Assembly: GCA_030430495.1 (NCBI GenBank)
Contig: JAUIKM010000002.1
Location: 124,001 to 188,000, forward strand
Origin: a bacterium
GTDB taxonomy: Bacteria > Bacteroidota > Ignavibacteria > Kapaibacteriales > UBA7675
Direction: 5' to 3'
DNA: 64,000 nt
How positions within the stretch are numbered: position 1 is the first letter of the stretch; each line of letters begins with the position of its first letter. The notes under the pieces were generated by a model that saw nothing but the letters and a program-made list of their open reading frames with translations, ran no database searches and was not told the origin of the DNA. The translations under genes and the position numbers were made by a program. Below, piece after piece: positions 24,579 to 34,800 of the stretch.

Positions 24579-27500
24579 CTATCGCTGAATCCGAACCAGG
24601 CGTGTCTCAACCTGATCCGCGCCCGTGAACGTACAGAAGAACCACCCTGACGGTAGATCCACAATTTTCAGATCAAACGTCGAAGCGCCTTGCGCGAACG
24701 AGCCTTCGTGAATGTTGCGCACCCGGCGGCCCAGCACATCACTGAGCACCAGGCGCGCCGTCATGGCATACGGTAAATTCAATTCTATCGTCGCAGTCTT
24801 ATTGTCCGTCTGCACGATTCCGAACGCCAACGGCGCGCCCAACACAATCTGTCTGTGATCGGCGGCGCAAACCTCCGAGGCCGTGAACTCAAAGGCGGCG
24901 CGGCCCGCTGTTAAACACTCATCAAGCGTGAAATCGAAGATTTCCACCATGCTCTGGAGAGTATCGCCCAGCAGCGCCATAAACTCCAGCTCAAGCAGCG
25001 TTTCGCCGTCATATCCGGCCGGGCGCAGGCCGCGCAGATTGTGTTCGGCGAAACGGCGTGCACCGTCGACCACCGTGCGCGGCGCGGCCGGACTCAGCAG
25101 CTCCAGCATGGTCTGGTCGTAGCGCAGCGTGAGGCTGAAACTGCGCGCGTCGCCGGACGGCGCGGGCATGTTTTGTTTAACGGTCACGCGGAAGCTTGCG
25201 CCGGGATCGGCGGACATGGTCGCCGGTTCAAACTCAAGCTGAATGCCTTCCGCTTGTTCAACGAGCAGGGCGTCGCGGTGTTCACAGCCGCCGGCATCAA
25301 TCGCTGTGAGCGAAAGCATTCCTTCGGGCGTGGAAGTGTTTAACTCGATCGTCGGCGTTGCGGCTCCGTTTGACCATTGGTAGGATTTAAACTCATCGGC
25401 GACGCCGAGTTGCAGCGTCGCGTTGCAGAGTAAGACGTCGCCGCCGAGGTCGACGCTGTTTTCAACAACCGCGACAGTATTCGTTGAACTGCGCGCACAG
25501 CCGGAGGGCGGCACAACTTCGGCGCTTACTTCAATCGACTGCGTCGACTGCAACAGCGGCGCATTGAATCGAATATCAAGGCGCGGTTGCGGCGGATCGC
25601 CGGTCGGTGCAGCGCCCGCCAAGGCCAGCTTGTTTAACACAATGCCGGACGCATCCGCGCTGAAGTCGCTCCAGGCCGCGCCGTTCACGAAGACTTCGGT
25701 CGGCGCAGCCGCCAGCGGCGGCGTGCACCTGATGCGCAGCTCAAAGTTTTGCAGCGGCGCAAGGCTGCTGTTCGACAGGTCGAGCGCATACAACAGCCCG
25801 TTGTTGCGACAGGCGTTTATGTCCTGACGCAATCGCAGACCCGAACGCCGCGGCCGTAGCTCGGCGGCGGCCAGCACAAATTCCTCCGCACCGCGCCGCA
25901 CAATGTTGATGTAGTGCGGCAGGCCGTCGGCCAAGGCCGGATCGGCAACAACGCGCATGGTAAAAAAGCCGCAGCCGATGCTGTCGAATTGCAGGTCCGC
26001 CGGACGCGCCAGCAGCTCATCGTTGTTTAAGTCAAAGTCGCCGCTCAGGTACTGCACACCCGGCGGCAGCAGGGCTTTGAGTTCGAAGTTGAGCTCACTG
26101 TCCTCAAAGTCTTTGCAGACGCGAACCTGCACGTCGACCGGCGCACCGGCGCAGTCGTTCACCTGTTTAACAAAGGCTTTCACTTGTGCCGGAACGTAGG
26201 CGGCCAGCGGGATGAGTTCGAGATCGTCGAGGAGCACATCAATAAATGCACCGTCATTCCGCTCCGGCTCGCGAGATAGAAATAAGACCCATTGATCATC
26301 GCCCCCAATTAAAAATGGATCACTGACAACATTGGACCATTCAAATAATGGTGCATTCGAACCAAATTTCACTGCAGGGAAGTTCTCATCGGGTTCACGA
26401 AAGTCATTCTGTTCTCCGCAAAACGACACTGAATCAAAGTAAACGTGAATTTCGGGTTTGTCGAACGGCTGAGTCGAGTTGCCGAATCTGATAGGATAAA
26501 TTTTAGCTCTTACAATGTAGTTAATCCCTTGCATCCGATTACCGGCAAGATGTTGAAAGACTCCCTCTCTGTTCTCGATACAAAACAAATAGTAGAGATT
26601 CTTGGTGTCACTGTCCCAGGAATCTGGTCCAAACCGACTGATTGTAGGTGTTACATTGTCGTTTCTCTCAAAGGAGTCTGATTTATTAATACGTTCATAA
26701 ATATCGGGAGACCAAATCGGCATCCATCCTGAAGTTCTGGATACATCACCCGTGCATTCTGAACTTTCTAAGTCACCAAGAAATCCATTTGACAGTGACA
26801 ACTCAAAATCTCCATTACACAGCAAATTGACCGTCGGCCAGGTGCAGGGCGGTAAGGCCGGAAACTCAACTTCAAGAAAGACATAGGTGATGTTACCACT
26901 AAGTCCGCCGCGATGCGGCAGGTAGCGCAATACAATTGTACCGCGAAAACCCGGATCGGGGTCGATGACCAATTGCTCGCTGTTGTTTAAGTCCGTCCGC
27001 GACAGCAGCGCGCCGCTTGTGCCGAGCACTTCAAGACAGGCAATCTTGTCAGTGTTTACATCGTTGGCGGCCAGATCATCAAACGCCAGCACAATCGGCT
27101 CAGTCGAAACAAACGGTCCGGACGGACGGTCGTTAACACCCGCGGGCAATCCGCGGCAGACGGCATAGTCATCGCGAAAGCGCGTTGCATTGCCGGGCGT
27201 CCCATAGACGCCGCTGAGGGCATAGCCCAGGTCGCAGAGCGCGGCGACCTCGTCGGCATGCGGCAGACGTTTGATTTCACCGGGCCTGATTTCGTGATGC
27301 AGGACCCGTCCCATACCATCGGCGGCGCAGTTTTCATCAAAATGACTCAGGCTGCCGCCCGCGCGCCAGGGTTGCGGCGTGTAAACGGCCGCGTTGAACA
27401 GATTGACTCCGGCAAAAACAACCGGCGTGTTGGACTGTGAACAAGGCGTCTGCAACAGTGCGCGGTCGTAGGGCGCAGGATTCAGCTCGTAACAGCCGTT

Positions 27501-28226
27501 GTTCTGCGCCACCAGCGGCGTGAGGCCCGCGCTGGAATTTAACTGCAAAAAAGAGTCGTAGCGCGTGAACCAGTTTGTGCCGGCGAGTACCGAGTTGCCG
27601 TCCGCACCGATGAAAGAGGCCAGTCCAAGCGCATGCAGCATTTCGTGCAGCACGACCGAGTAGAGGTCGACATCGGTAAAACTGAGGGCGTCGGGATCGA
27701 GGTTAAAGGCATGCGCAAAGTTGATCACAATGCGCGCATGATGATCGGGTGTGCTGCTCCAGCCCGCGTATGGATCGCCGAGGGCATTGATCGCCTGCCA
27801 GAGTGCGCCGTCGAGCAGGCCGGTGTTGGACGCGCCGTCGACGCGGTAGACCGCCGAGGCAAAAGCCGCCGCATTGTCGGTCGGGTCGACGTAGGCTTCA
27901 ACACGAATACGCGCTGCGCCGGCATTCGCCGGACGATCAAACAACTGTGACAGGTCGGAGAGCACGGCGCAGACCACGGCGCAGCGCGCATCCCCAATCC
28001 CGCCGGGCGCGCTGAACAGGCCCGCTTCATCGACAAATTGCACTTCAAAGAAACCGGCGCGGCAGTCGGACGCGCCGAGCGTTTGATCCGGCGAATGTTT
28101 TGCGGCGGCCGGGACCGGGCGGCCGAGGCGATCAACCCAGGATTGCGCGCTGGATTCGGCGCGGAGCAGAGCCGTGAGGAGCAAAAACGCCAGGATTGCC
28201 GCGGCCGCGCGATATGTGTTTAACAT
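24579..28226 (-). CDS. Multidomain secreted metalloprotease-like T9SS protein, array copy C
   Basis: 1215 residues from the ATG at 28226 (a TTG at 28238 overlapping the previous stop is also possible). Signal peptide 1 to about 28 (AESSAQ). About 30-340 is a zincin domain with HEMLHALGLAS at 194-204; the third zinc ligand at the matrixin position is Ser, so it is probably the His of the later SLSHFDE, as in relatives with a distal ligand. About 470-665 is a galactose-binding/CBM-like core starting LLCNGDFE and ending LLDDLELIPLA. Then come a DUF11-like domain with CAGAPVDVQVRVCKDFEDSE, an Ig-like CHU_C module (SYQWSNGAATPTIEL), a cohesin-like domain (PGASFRVTVKQN, SLTLRYDQTMLELL) and the sorting domain. 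Its C-terminal sequence (NIHEGSFAQG...) differs from copies A and B. It is the last gene of the array. Expected to be a surface or released protease that binds glycans; activity untested. Confidence 0.82.
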   Translation of the reverse strand: MLNTYRAAAAILAFLLLTALLRAESSAQSWVDRLGRPVPAAAKHSPDQTLGASDCRAGFFEVQFVDEAGLFSAPGGIGDARCAVVCAVLSDLSQLFDRPANAGAARIRVEAYVDPTDNAAAFASAVYRVDGASNTGLLDGALWQAINALGDPYAGWSSTPDHHARIVINFAHAFNLDPDALSFTDVDLYSVVLHEMLHALGLASFIGADGNSVLAGTNWFTRYDSFLQLNSSAGLTPLVAQNNGCYELNPAPYDRALLQTPCSQSNTPVVFAGVNLFNAAVYTPQPWRAGGSLSHFDENCAADGMGRVLHHEIRPGEIKRLPHADEVAALCDLGYALSGVYGTPGNATRFRDDYAVCRGLPAGVNDRPSGPFVSTEPIVLAFDDLAANDVNTDKIACLEVLGTSGALLSRTDLNNSEQLVIDPDPGFRGTIVLRYLPHRGGLSGNITYVFLEVEFPALPPCTWPTVNLLCNGDFELSLSNGFLGDLESSECTGDVSRTSGWMPIWSPDIYERINKSDSFERNDNVTPTISRFGPDSWDSDTKNLYYLFCIENREGVFQHLAGNRMQGINYIVRAKIYPIRFGNSTQPFDKPEIHVYFDSVSFCGEQNDFREPDENFPAVKFGSNAPLFEWSNVVSDPFLIGGDDQWVLFLSREPERNDGAFIDVLLDDLELIPLAAYVPAQVKAFVKQVNDCAGAPVDVQVRVCKDFEDSELNFELKALLPPGVQYLSGDFDLNNDELLARPADLQFDSIGCGFFTMRVVADPALADGLPHYINIVRRGAEEFVLAAAELRPRRSGLRLRQDINACRNNGLLYALDLSNSSLAPLQNFELRIRCTPPLAAAPTEVFVNGAAWSDFSADASGIVLNKLALAGAAPTGDPPQPRLDIRFNAPLLQSTQSIEVSAEVVPPSGCARSSTNTVAVVENSVDLGGDVLLCNATLQLGVADEFKSYQWSNGAATPTIELNTSTPEGMLSLTAIDAGGCEHRDALLVEQAEGIQLEFEPATMSADPGASFRVTVKQNMPAPSGDARSFSLTLRYDQTMLELLSPAAPRTVVDGARRFAEHNLRGLRPAGYDGETLLELEFMALLGDTLQSMVEIFDFTLDECLTAGRAAFEFTASEVCAADHRQIVLGAPLAFGIVQTDNKTATIELNLPYAMTARLVLSDVLGRRVRNIHEGSFAQGASTFDLKIVDLPSGWFFCTFTGADQVETRLVRIQR

Positions 28227-28234
28227 CGGCAAGG

Positions 28235-31200
28235 TCAATCCACTCGCAGGGTTTCCGTCCGAACGCCTGACGCACTGTACAGACTGCAGAAATACAGGCC
28301 CGGCGACAGCATTGCTTCATTAACTGTAAATTCTTTCGCACCGGATTCAAGTTCACCGCTGAACACCGTCGCTACCCGGCGGCCCAGCACATCACTGAGC
28401 ACCAGGCGTGCCGTCATGGCATACGGTAAATTCAATTCTATCGTCGCAGTCTTATTGTCCGTCTGGACAATCCCGAACGCCAACGGCGCGCCGAGAACAA
28501 TCTGTCTGTGCTCGGCGGCGCAAACCTCCGAGGCCGTGAATTCGAGGGTTGTACGTCCAGCTGTTAAACAGTCGTCAAGCGTGAAGTCGAAGATTTCCAC
28601 TGCGTCTTGCAGCCTGTCGCCCAGCAGCGCCATAAACTCCAGCTCAAGCAGCGTTTCGCCGTCATACGCGGCGGGACGCAGGCCGCGCAGATTGTGTTCG
28701 GCATAACGACGTGCGCCGGCGACCACGGTGCGCGGCGCGGCCGGACTCAACAGCTCCAGCATGGTCTGGTCGTAGCGCAGCGTGAGGCTGAAACTGCGCG
28801 CGTCGCCCGTCGGCGCCGGCATGGTTTGTTTAACCGTCACGCGGAAGCTTGCGCCGGGATCGGCGGAAATGTTCGCCGGTTCAATGCTGAGCTGAATGCG
28901 TTCGGCTTGTTCGACGAGCACGGCGTCGCGGTGTTCACAGCCGCCGGCATCAATCGCTGTGAGCGAAAGCATTCCTTCGGGCGTGGAAGTGTTTAACTCG
29001 ATCGTCGGCGTTATCGCTCCGTTTGACCATTGGTAGGAACTGTACTCATCGGTCACGGCGAGTTGCAGCGGCGCGTCGCAGAGCAGCACATCGCCGCCGA
29101 GATCGACGCTGTTTTCAACGACTGTGACATTATTTGTTGTGCTGCGGGCACAGCCGGAGGGCGGCACAACTTCGGCGCTCACTTCCAGCGCTTGAGTAGA
29201 TTGTAAAATCGCTGCGTTAAAACGCACATCGAGGCGCGGGCGCGGCGGATCACCCGTCGGCGCAGCGCCCGCCAACGCCAGCTTGTTTAACACGATGCCG
29301 GACGCATCCGCGCTGAATTCACTCCAGACCGCGCCGTTCACCAATACTTCCGTCGGCGCAGCCGCCAGGGGCGGCGTGCAGGTCAGGCGCAACTCAAAAG
29401 ATGGCAGCGTTGCAAGACGTTTGTTTGACAGGTCGAGTGAATACCGAAGCCCGTTGTTGCGGCAGGCGTTTAACTCCTGACGCAATCGCAGACCCGAACG
29501 ACGCGGGCGCAGTTCGGCGGCGGCCAGGACAAATTCCTCCGCACCGCGCCGCACGATGTTGATGTAGTGCGGCAGTCCGTCGGCGAGCGCCGGATCAGCC
29601 GCGACGCGCATATTGAAGAAACCGCAGCCGATACTGTCGTATTGCAGCTCCGCCGGCCGCGCCAGCAGCTCATCGTTGTTTAAGTCAAAGTCGCCGCTCA
29701 GGTACTGCACGCCGGGCGGCAGCAGGGCTTTTAGCTCAAAGTCGATTTCGCTGTCCTCGAAATCTTTGCACACGCGGACCTGCACATCGACCGGCGCGCC
29801 GGCGCAGTCGTTCACCTGATTAACAAATGTTTTAATCTGTGCCGGCACGTAGGCGGCCAGAGGGATGAGTTCGAGGTCGTCGAGGAGCATGTTAACAAAG
29901 GCTTCGTCGTTTCGTACAGCGTCGCGCGGCAGGAAAAATATCCACTTGTCTTGTTCGGTTAAAACGAAGGGTTTGCTGACTGCTGTAGTCCAGGCAAACA
30001 AAGGCATGCCGGTACCAAGTTTGACATGCGGGGCGTCCCAGCGGCGATTGCGGTAATTGTCGTTTTCATCACAAAACGAGATTGAGTCAAAGTACACGCG
30101 GAGTTCAGGAATGTCGTAGGGAGCGTCGAAATTGCCGAATCTGATTGGATAACACTTCGCCCTGACAATGAATTGAGTGTTGAGCTGGGACTGTGTCGGT
30201 TCAATGGGTTGGAAAACGCCTTCAAAACCACTCACACCAAAAAGATAGTAATGGTTTTCCTTATAACTATCCCAGGAGTCGGGACCAAATCGATTTGAGA
30301 AAGAGTCGTCAAACACATTCTCGTCATCCCGGATAAATCTGTTCGTTTGATCGACTCTTTCATATAAATCAGGGGTTTTGATGGGAAACCATCCTTGAGT
30401 TCTTGTGAACTCGTTGAGACATTCAACAAGTCGCTCAACTCCCACAAACCCACTAGCCAATGAGTTCTCAAAACCCCCATTACACAGCAAGTTCGCCGTC
30501 GGCCAGGTACAGGGCGGCAAGGCCGGAAACTCAACTTCAAGAAAGACATAAGTGATGTTGCCGCTGAGTCCGCCGCCTTGCGGCAGATAACGCAGCACAA
30601 TCGTGCCGCGAAAACCCGGATCGGGGTCGATGACCAGTTGGTCTCCATTGTTTAAGTCCGTGCGTGACAGCAATGCGCCGCTGGTGCCGAGCACTTCAAG
30701 GCAGGCAATCTTGTCAATGTTACTATCGTTGGCGGCCAGATCATCAAACGCCAGCACAATCGGTTCTGTCGATAGATACGGCCCGGACGGTCGGTCGTTA
30801 ACGCCCGCGGGCAATCCATCGCAGGCGGCATAGTCGTCGCGAAAACGCGTTGCATTAACCGGCGTGCCGTAGACGCCGCTGAGGGCATAACCCAGGTCGC
30901 AGAGCGCGGCGACCTCGTCGGCATGCGGCAGGCGTTTGATTTCACCGGGCCTGATCTCATGATGCAGGACCCGTCCCATACCATCGGCGGCGCAGTTTTC
31001 ATCAAAATGACTCAGGCTGCCGCCCGCACGCCAGGGTTGCGGCGTGTACACGGCCGCGTTTAACAGATTGACTCCGGCAAAGACGACCGGAGCAGAAGTT
31101 TGTGAGCAGGGCGTCTGTAACAGTGCGCGGTCGTAGGGCGCAGGATTCAGCTCGTAACAGCCGTTGTTCGGCGCGACAAGCGGCGTCAGGCCCGCATTGA

Positions 31201-31891
31201 TGTTTAACTGCAAAAAAGAGTCATAGCGCGTGAACCAGTTTGTGCCTGCGAGGACCGAGTTGCCGTCCGCGCCGACAAAAGACGCCAAACCGAGTGCGTG
31301 CAGCATCTCGTGTAGCACAACCGAATAGAGGTCGACATCGCTAAAACTGACGGCGTCGGGATCGAGGTTAAACGTCTGTGCAAAGTTGATTACAATCCGC
31401 GCGTGATGGTCGGGTGTGTTGCTCCAGCCCGCGTATGGATCGCCGGGGGCATTGATCGCCTGCCAGAGTGCGCCGTCGAGCAGGCCGGTGTTGGACGCGC
31501 CGTCGACGCGGTAGACCGCCGAGGCGAATGCCGCCGCATTGTCGGTCGGGTCGGCATAGGCTTCAACGCGGATCAGCGCCGCGCCGGCATTCGCCGGACG
31601 ATCAAACAACTGTGACAGGTCGGAGAGCACGGCGCAGACGACGGCGCAGCGCGCATCCCCAATCCCACCGGGCGCGCTGAACAGGCCCGCGTCGTCGACA
31701 AATTGCACCTCAAAAAAACCGGCGCGGCAGTCGGCCGCGCCAAGCGTTTGATCCGGCGAATGTTTTGCGGCGGCCGGGACCGGGCGGCCGAGGCGATCAA
31801 CCCAGGATTGCGCGCTGGATTCGGCGCGGAGCAGAGCCGTGAGGAGCAAAAACGCCAGGATTGCCGCGGCCGCGCGATATGTGTTTAACAT
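28235..31891 (-). CDS. Multidomain secreted metalloprotease-like T9SS protein, array copy B (mosaic)
   Basis: 1218 residues, same domain order as copy C: zincin with HEMLHALGLASF, galactose-binding-like core, DUF11-like, CHU_C-like, cohesin-like and sorting domain. The signal peptide is identical to that of copy C, while the last 50 residues (after LSDVLGRRV) are identical to copy A, so this gene is a hybrid in its ends. Inside, some blocks match A (SGCARSTTNNVTVVENS) and some match C (LAFGIVQTDNKTATIEL); others are private (LATLPSFELRLTC). Its core (about 470-670) is nearer to A than to C, for example in P-I-E-P-x-Q-S-Q and SFCDEND. Eight bases separate its stop from the ATG of copy C. The same eight bases separate copy A from it, which points to tight translational coupling. 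Confidence 0.82.
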   Translation of the reverse strand: MLNTYRAAAAILAFLLLTALLRAESSAQSWVDRLGRPVPAAAKHSPDQTLGAADCRAGFFEVQFVDDAGLFSAPGGIGDARCAVVCAVLSDLSQLFDRPANAGAALIRVEAYADPTDNAAAFASAVYRVDGASNTGLLDGALWQAINAPGDPYAGWSNTPDHHARIVINFAQTFNLDPDAVSFSDVDLYSVVLHEMLHALGLASFVGADGNSVLAGTNWFTRYDSFLQLNINAGLTPLVAPNNGCYELNPAPYDRALLQTPCSQTSAPVVFAGVNLLNAAVYTPQPWRAGGSLSHFDENCAADGMGRVLHHEIRPGEIKRLPHADEVAALCDLGYALSGVYGTPVNATRFRDDYAACDGLPAGVNDRPSGPYLSTEPIVLAFDDLAANDSNIDKIACLEVLGTSGALLSRTDLNNGDQLVIDPDPGFRGTIVLRYLPQGGGLSGNITYVFLEVEFPALPPCTWPTANLLCNGGFENSLASGFVGVERLVECLNEFTRTQGWFPIKTPDLYERVDQTNRFIRDDENVFDDSFSNRFGPDSWDSYKENHYYLFGVSGFEGVFQPIEPTQSQLNTQFIVRAKCYPIRFGNFDAPYDIPELRVYFDSISFCDENDNYRNRRWDAPHVKLGTGMPLFAWTTAVSKPFVLTEQDKWIFFLPRDAVRNDEAFVNMLLDDLELIPLAAYVPAQIKTFVNQVNDCAGAPVDVQVRVCKDFEDSEIDFELKALLPPGVQYLSGDFDLNNDELLARPAELQYDSIGCGFFNMRVAADPALADGLPHYINIVRRGAEEFVLAAAELRPRRSGLRLRQELNACRNNGLRYSLDLSNKRLATLPSFELRLTCTPPLAAAPTEVLVNGAVWSEFSADASGIVLNKLALAGAAPTGDPPRPRLDVRFNAAILQSTQALEVSAEVVPPSGCARSTTNNVTVVENSVDLGGDVLLCDAPLQLAVTDEYSSYQWSNGAITPTIELNTSTPEGMLSLTAIDAGGCEHRDAVLVEQAERIQLSIEPANISADPGASFRVTVKQTMPAPTGDARSFSLTLRYDQTMLELLSPAAPRTVVAGARRYAEHNLRGLRPAAYDGETLLELEFMALLGDRLQDAVEIFDFTLDDCLTAGRTTLEFTASEVCAAEHRQIVLGAPLAFGIVQTDNKTATIELNLPYAMTARLVLSDVLGRRVATVFSGELESGAKEFTVNEAMLSPGLYFCSLYSASGVRTETLRVD

Positions 31892-31899
31892 CGGCAAGG

Positions 31900-34800
31900 T
31901 CAATCCACTCGCAGGGTTTCCGTCCGAACGCCTGACGCACTGTACAGACTGCAGAAATACAGGCCCGGCGACAGCATTGCTTCATTAACTGTAAATTCTT
32001 TCGCACCGGATTCAAGTTCACCGCTGAACACCGTCGCTACCCGGCGGCCCAGCACATCGCTCAGCACGATGTGTGCCCGCATGTGGGTGGGCGCGTTGAC
32101 TGAAACGCGCACTGTGCCGCCTTCCGCTTTAACAACTCCAAACGTCAAGGGCGCGCCGAGCACAATCTGTCTGTGATCGGCGGCGCAAACCTCCGAGGCC
32201 GTGAACTCAAGGGCGGCGCGTCCGGCAGTTAAACACTCATCAAGCGTGAAATCGAACACTTCTACCCTGCTTTGGGCCGTGTCCCCCAGCAGCGCCATGA
32301 ACTCCAGCTCAAGCAGCGTTTCGCCGTCATATCCGGCCGGGCGCAGGCCGCGCAGATTGTGTTCGGCGAAACGGCGTGCACCGTCGACCACCGTGCGCGG
32401 CGCGGCCGGACTCAGCAGCTCCAGCATGGTCTGGTCGTAGCGCAGCGTGAGGCTGAAACTGCGCGCGTCGCCGGACGGCGCAACCATGTTTTGTTTAACG
32501 GTCACGCGGAAGCTTGCGCCGGGATCGGCGGACACGTCCGCCGGATCGATTAACAATTGAATGCCTTCGGCTTGTTCGACGAGCACGGCATCGCGGTGTT
32601 CACAACCGCCGGCATCAATCGCTGTGAGCGAAAGCATTCCTTCGGGCGTGGAAGTGTTTAACTCGATCGTCGGCGTTGCGGCTCCGTTTGACCATTGGTA
32701 GGAATTGTACACATCAGCCACGCCGATCTGGAGCGGCGCATCGCAGAGCAGGACATCGCCGCCGAGATCGACGCTGTTTTCAACGACTGTGACATTATTT
32801 GTTGTGCTGCGGGCACAGCCGGAGGGCGGCACAACTTCGGCGCTCACTTCCAGCGCTTGAGTAGATTGTAAAATCGCTGCGTTAAAACGCACATCGAGGC
32901 GCGGGCGCGGCGGATCACCCGTCGGCGCAGCGCCCGCCAACGCCAGCTTGTTTAACACGATGCCGGACGCATCCGCGCTGAAGTCGCTCCAGGCCGCGCC
33001 GTTCACGAAAACTTCGGTCGGCGCAGCCGCCAGCGGCGGCGTGCACCTGATGCGCAGCTCAAAGTTTTGCAGCGGCGCAAGGCTGCTGTTCGACAGGTCG
33101 AGCGCATACAACAGCCCGTTGTTGCGGCAGGCGTTTAACTCCTGGCGCAATCGCAGGCCGGAACGACGCGGGCGCAATTCGGCGGCGGCCAGGACAAATT
33201 CCTCCGCACCGCGCCGCACGATGTTGATGTAGTGCGGCAGGCCGTCGGCGAGCGCCGGATCAGCCGCGACGCGCATGAAAAAAAAACCGCAGCCGAGACT
33301 GTCGTATTGCAGCTCCGCCGGACGCGCCAGCAGTTCGCCGTTGTTTAAGTCAAAGTCGCCGCTCAGGTACTGCACACCCGGCGGCAGCAGGGCTTTGAGT
33401 TCGAAGTCAAGCTCACTGTCCTCAAAGTCTTTACACACACGCACCTGAACGTCGACCGGCGCGCCGGCGCAGTCGTTGACTTGATTCACAAATGTTTTTA
33501 TCTGCGCCGGGACGTATGCGGCCAGCGGGATGAGTTCGAGGTCGTCGAGGAGCATGTTAATGAACGCGTCCGGATTGCGTACTGGATCATGCGGCAAAAA
33601 AAGCACCCATTTGTCATTTTCATCCAGCGTGAACGGTTCGCTCACGGCTGTCGACCATTCAAAAAGCGGTATTCCGGTGGCAAGCTTGATATAGGGGTCG
33701 TTGAAACGCCGGGTACGGTAGACATCGTTTTCATCGCAAAAAGAAATGGAGTCGAAATACACGCGTACTTCAGGTATGTCATAAGGTTGGTCGGAGTTGC
33801 CAAATCTGATCGGATAACACTTTGTCCTGACAATAAATTGTGTATTGAACTGCGACTGCGCCGGTTCAATGGGTTGAAAAACACCTTCAATACCACTGAT
33901 TCCGTAGAGATAAAAGCGATTATCAGGAAGCTTGTCCCAGGAATCCGGGCCAAATCTGTTCATGTGGGAATCGTCAGATACAAACTGATCGTGCCGAATG
34001 AACGTGTCACTATCTTGTATTCGTTCATAAATATCTGGCGAAAAGGTTGGAAACCAAGCCTGCATTCTCGTGAGTTCTTGATAACATGTCCGATCATCAA
34101 TATTCAAGTGACCACTCGTCAAAGAGTTCTCAAAATCCCCATTACACAGTAAATTAGCCGTCGGCCAGGTACAGGGCGGCAGGGCCGGAAATTCCACATC
34201 AATAAACACATAGGTGATATTGCCGCTTAACAGGCCGCGTTGCGGCAGGTAGCGCAGAACAATCGTGCCGCGAAACCCCGGATCGGGATCGACAGTCAAT
34301 TGTTCGCCGCTGTTTAAGTCCGTCCGCGACAGCAGCGCGCCGCTGGTTCCGATCACTTCGAGACAGGCAATCTTGTCGGTGTTAACATCGTTGGCGGCCA
34401 GATCATCAAACGCCAGCACAATCGGCTCAGTCGAAACAAACGGTCCGGACGGACGGTCGTTAACACCCGCGGGCAATCCATCGCAGGCGGCATAGTCGTC
34501 GCGAAAACGCGTTGCATTAACCGGCGCGCCGTAGACGCCGCTGATTGCATAACCAAGGTCGCAGAGCGCGGCGACTTCGCCCGCATGCGGCAGGCGTTTG
34601 ATTTCGCCTGGTGTGATTTCGTAATGCAAGACGCGTTCCAATCCATCGTCGGCGCAGTTTTCGTCGAAGTGGCTCAGACTGCCGCCCGCGCGCCAGGGTT
34701 GCGGCGTGTAAACGGCCGCGTTGAACAGATTGACTCCGGCAAAAACAACCGGCGTGTTGGACTGTGAACAGGGCGTCTGCAACAGTGCGCGGTCGTAGGG

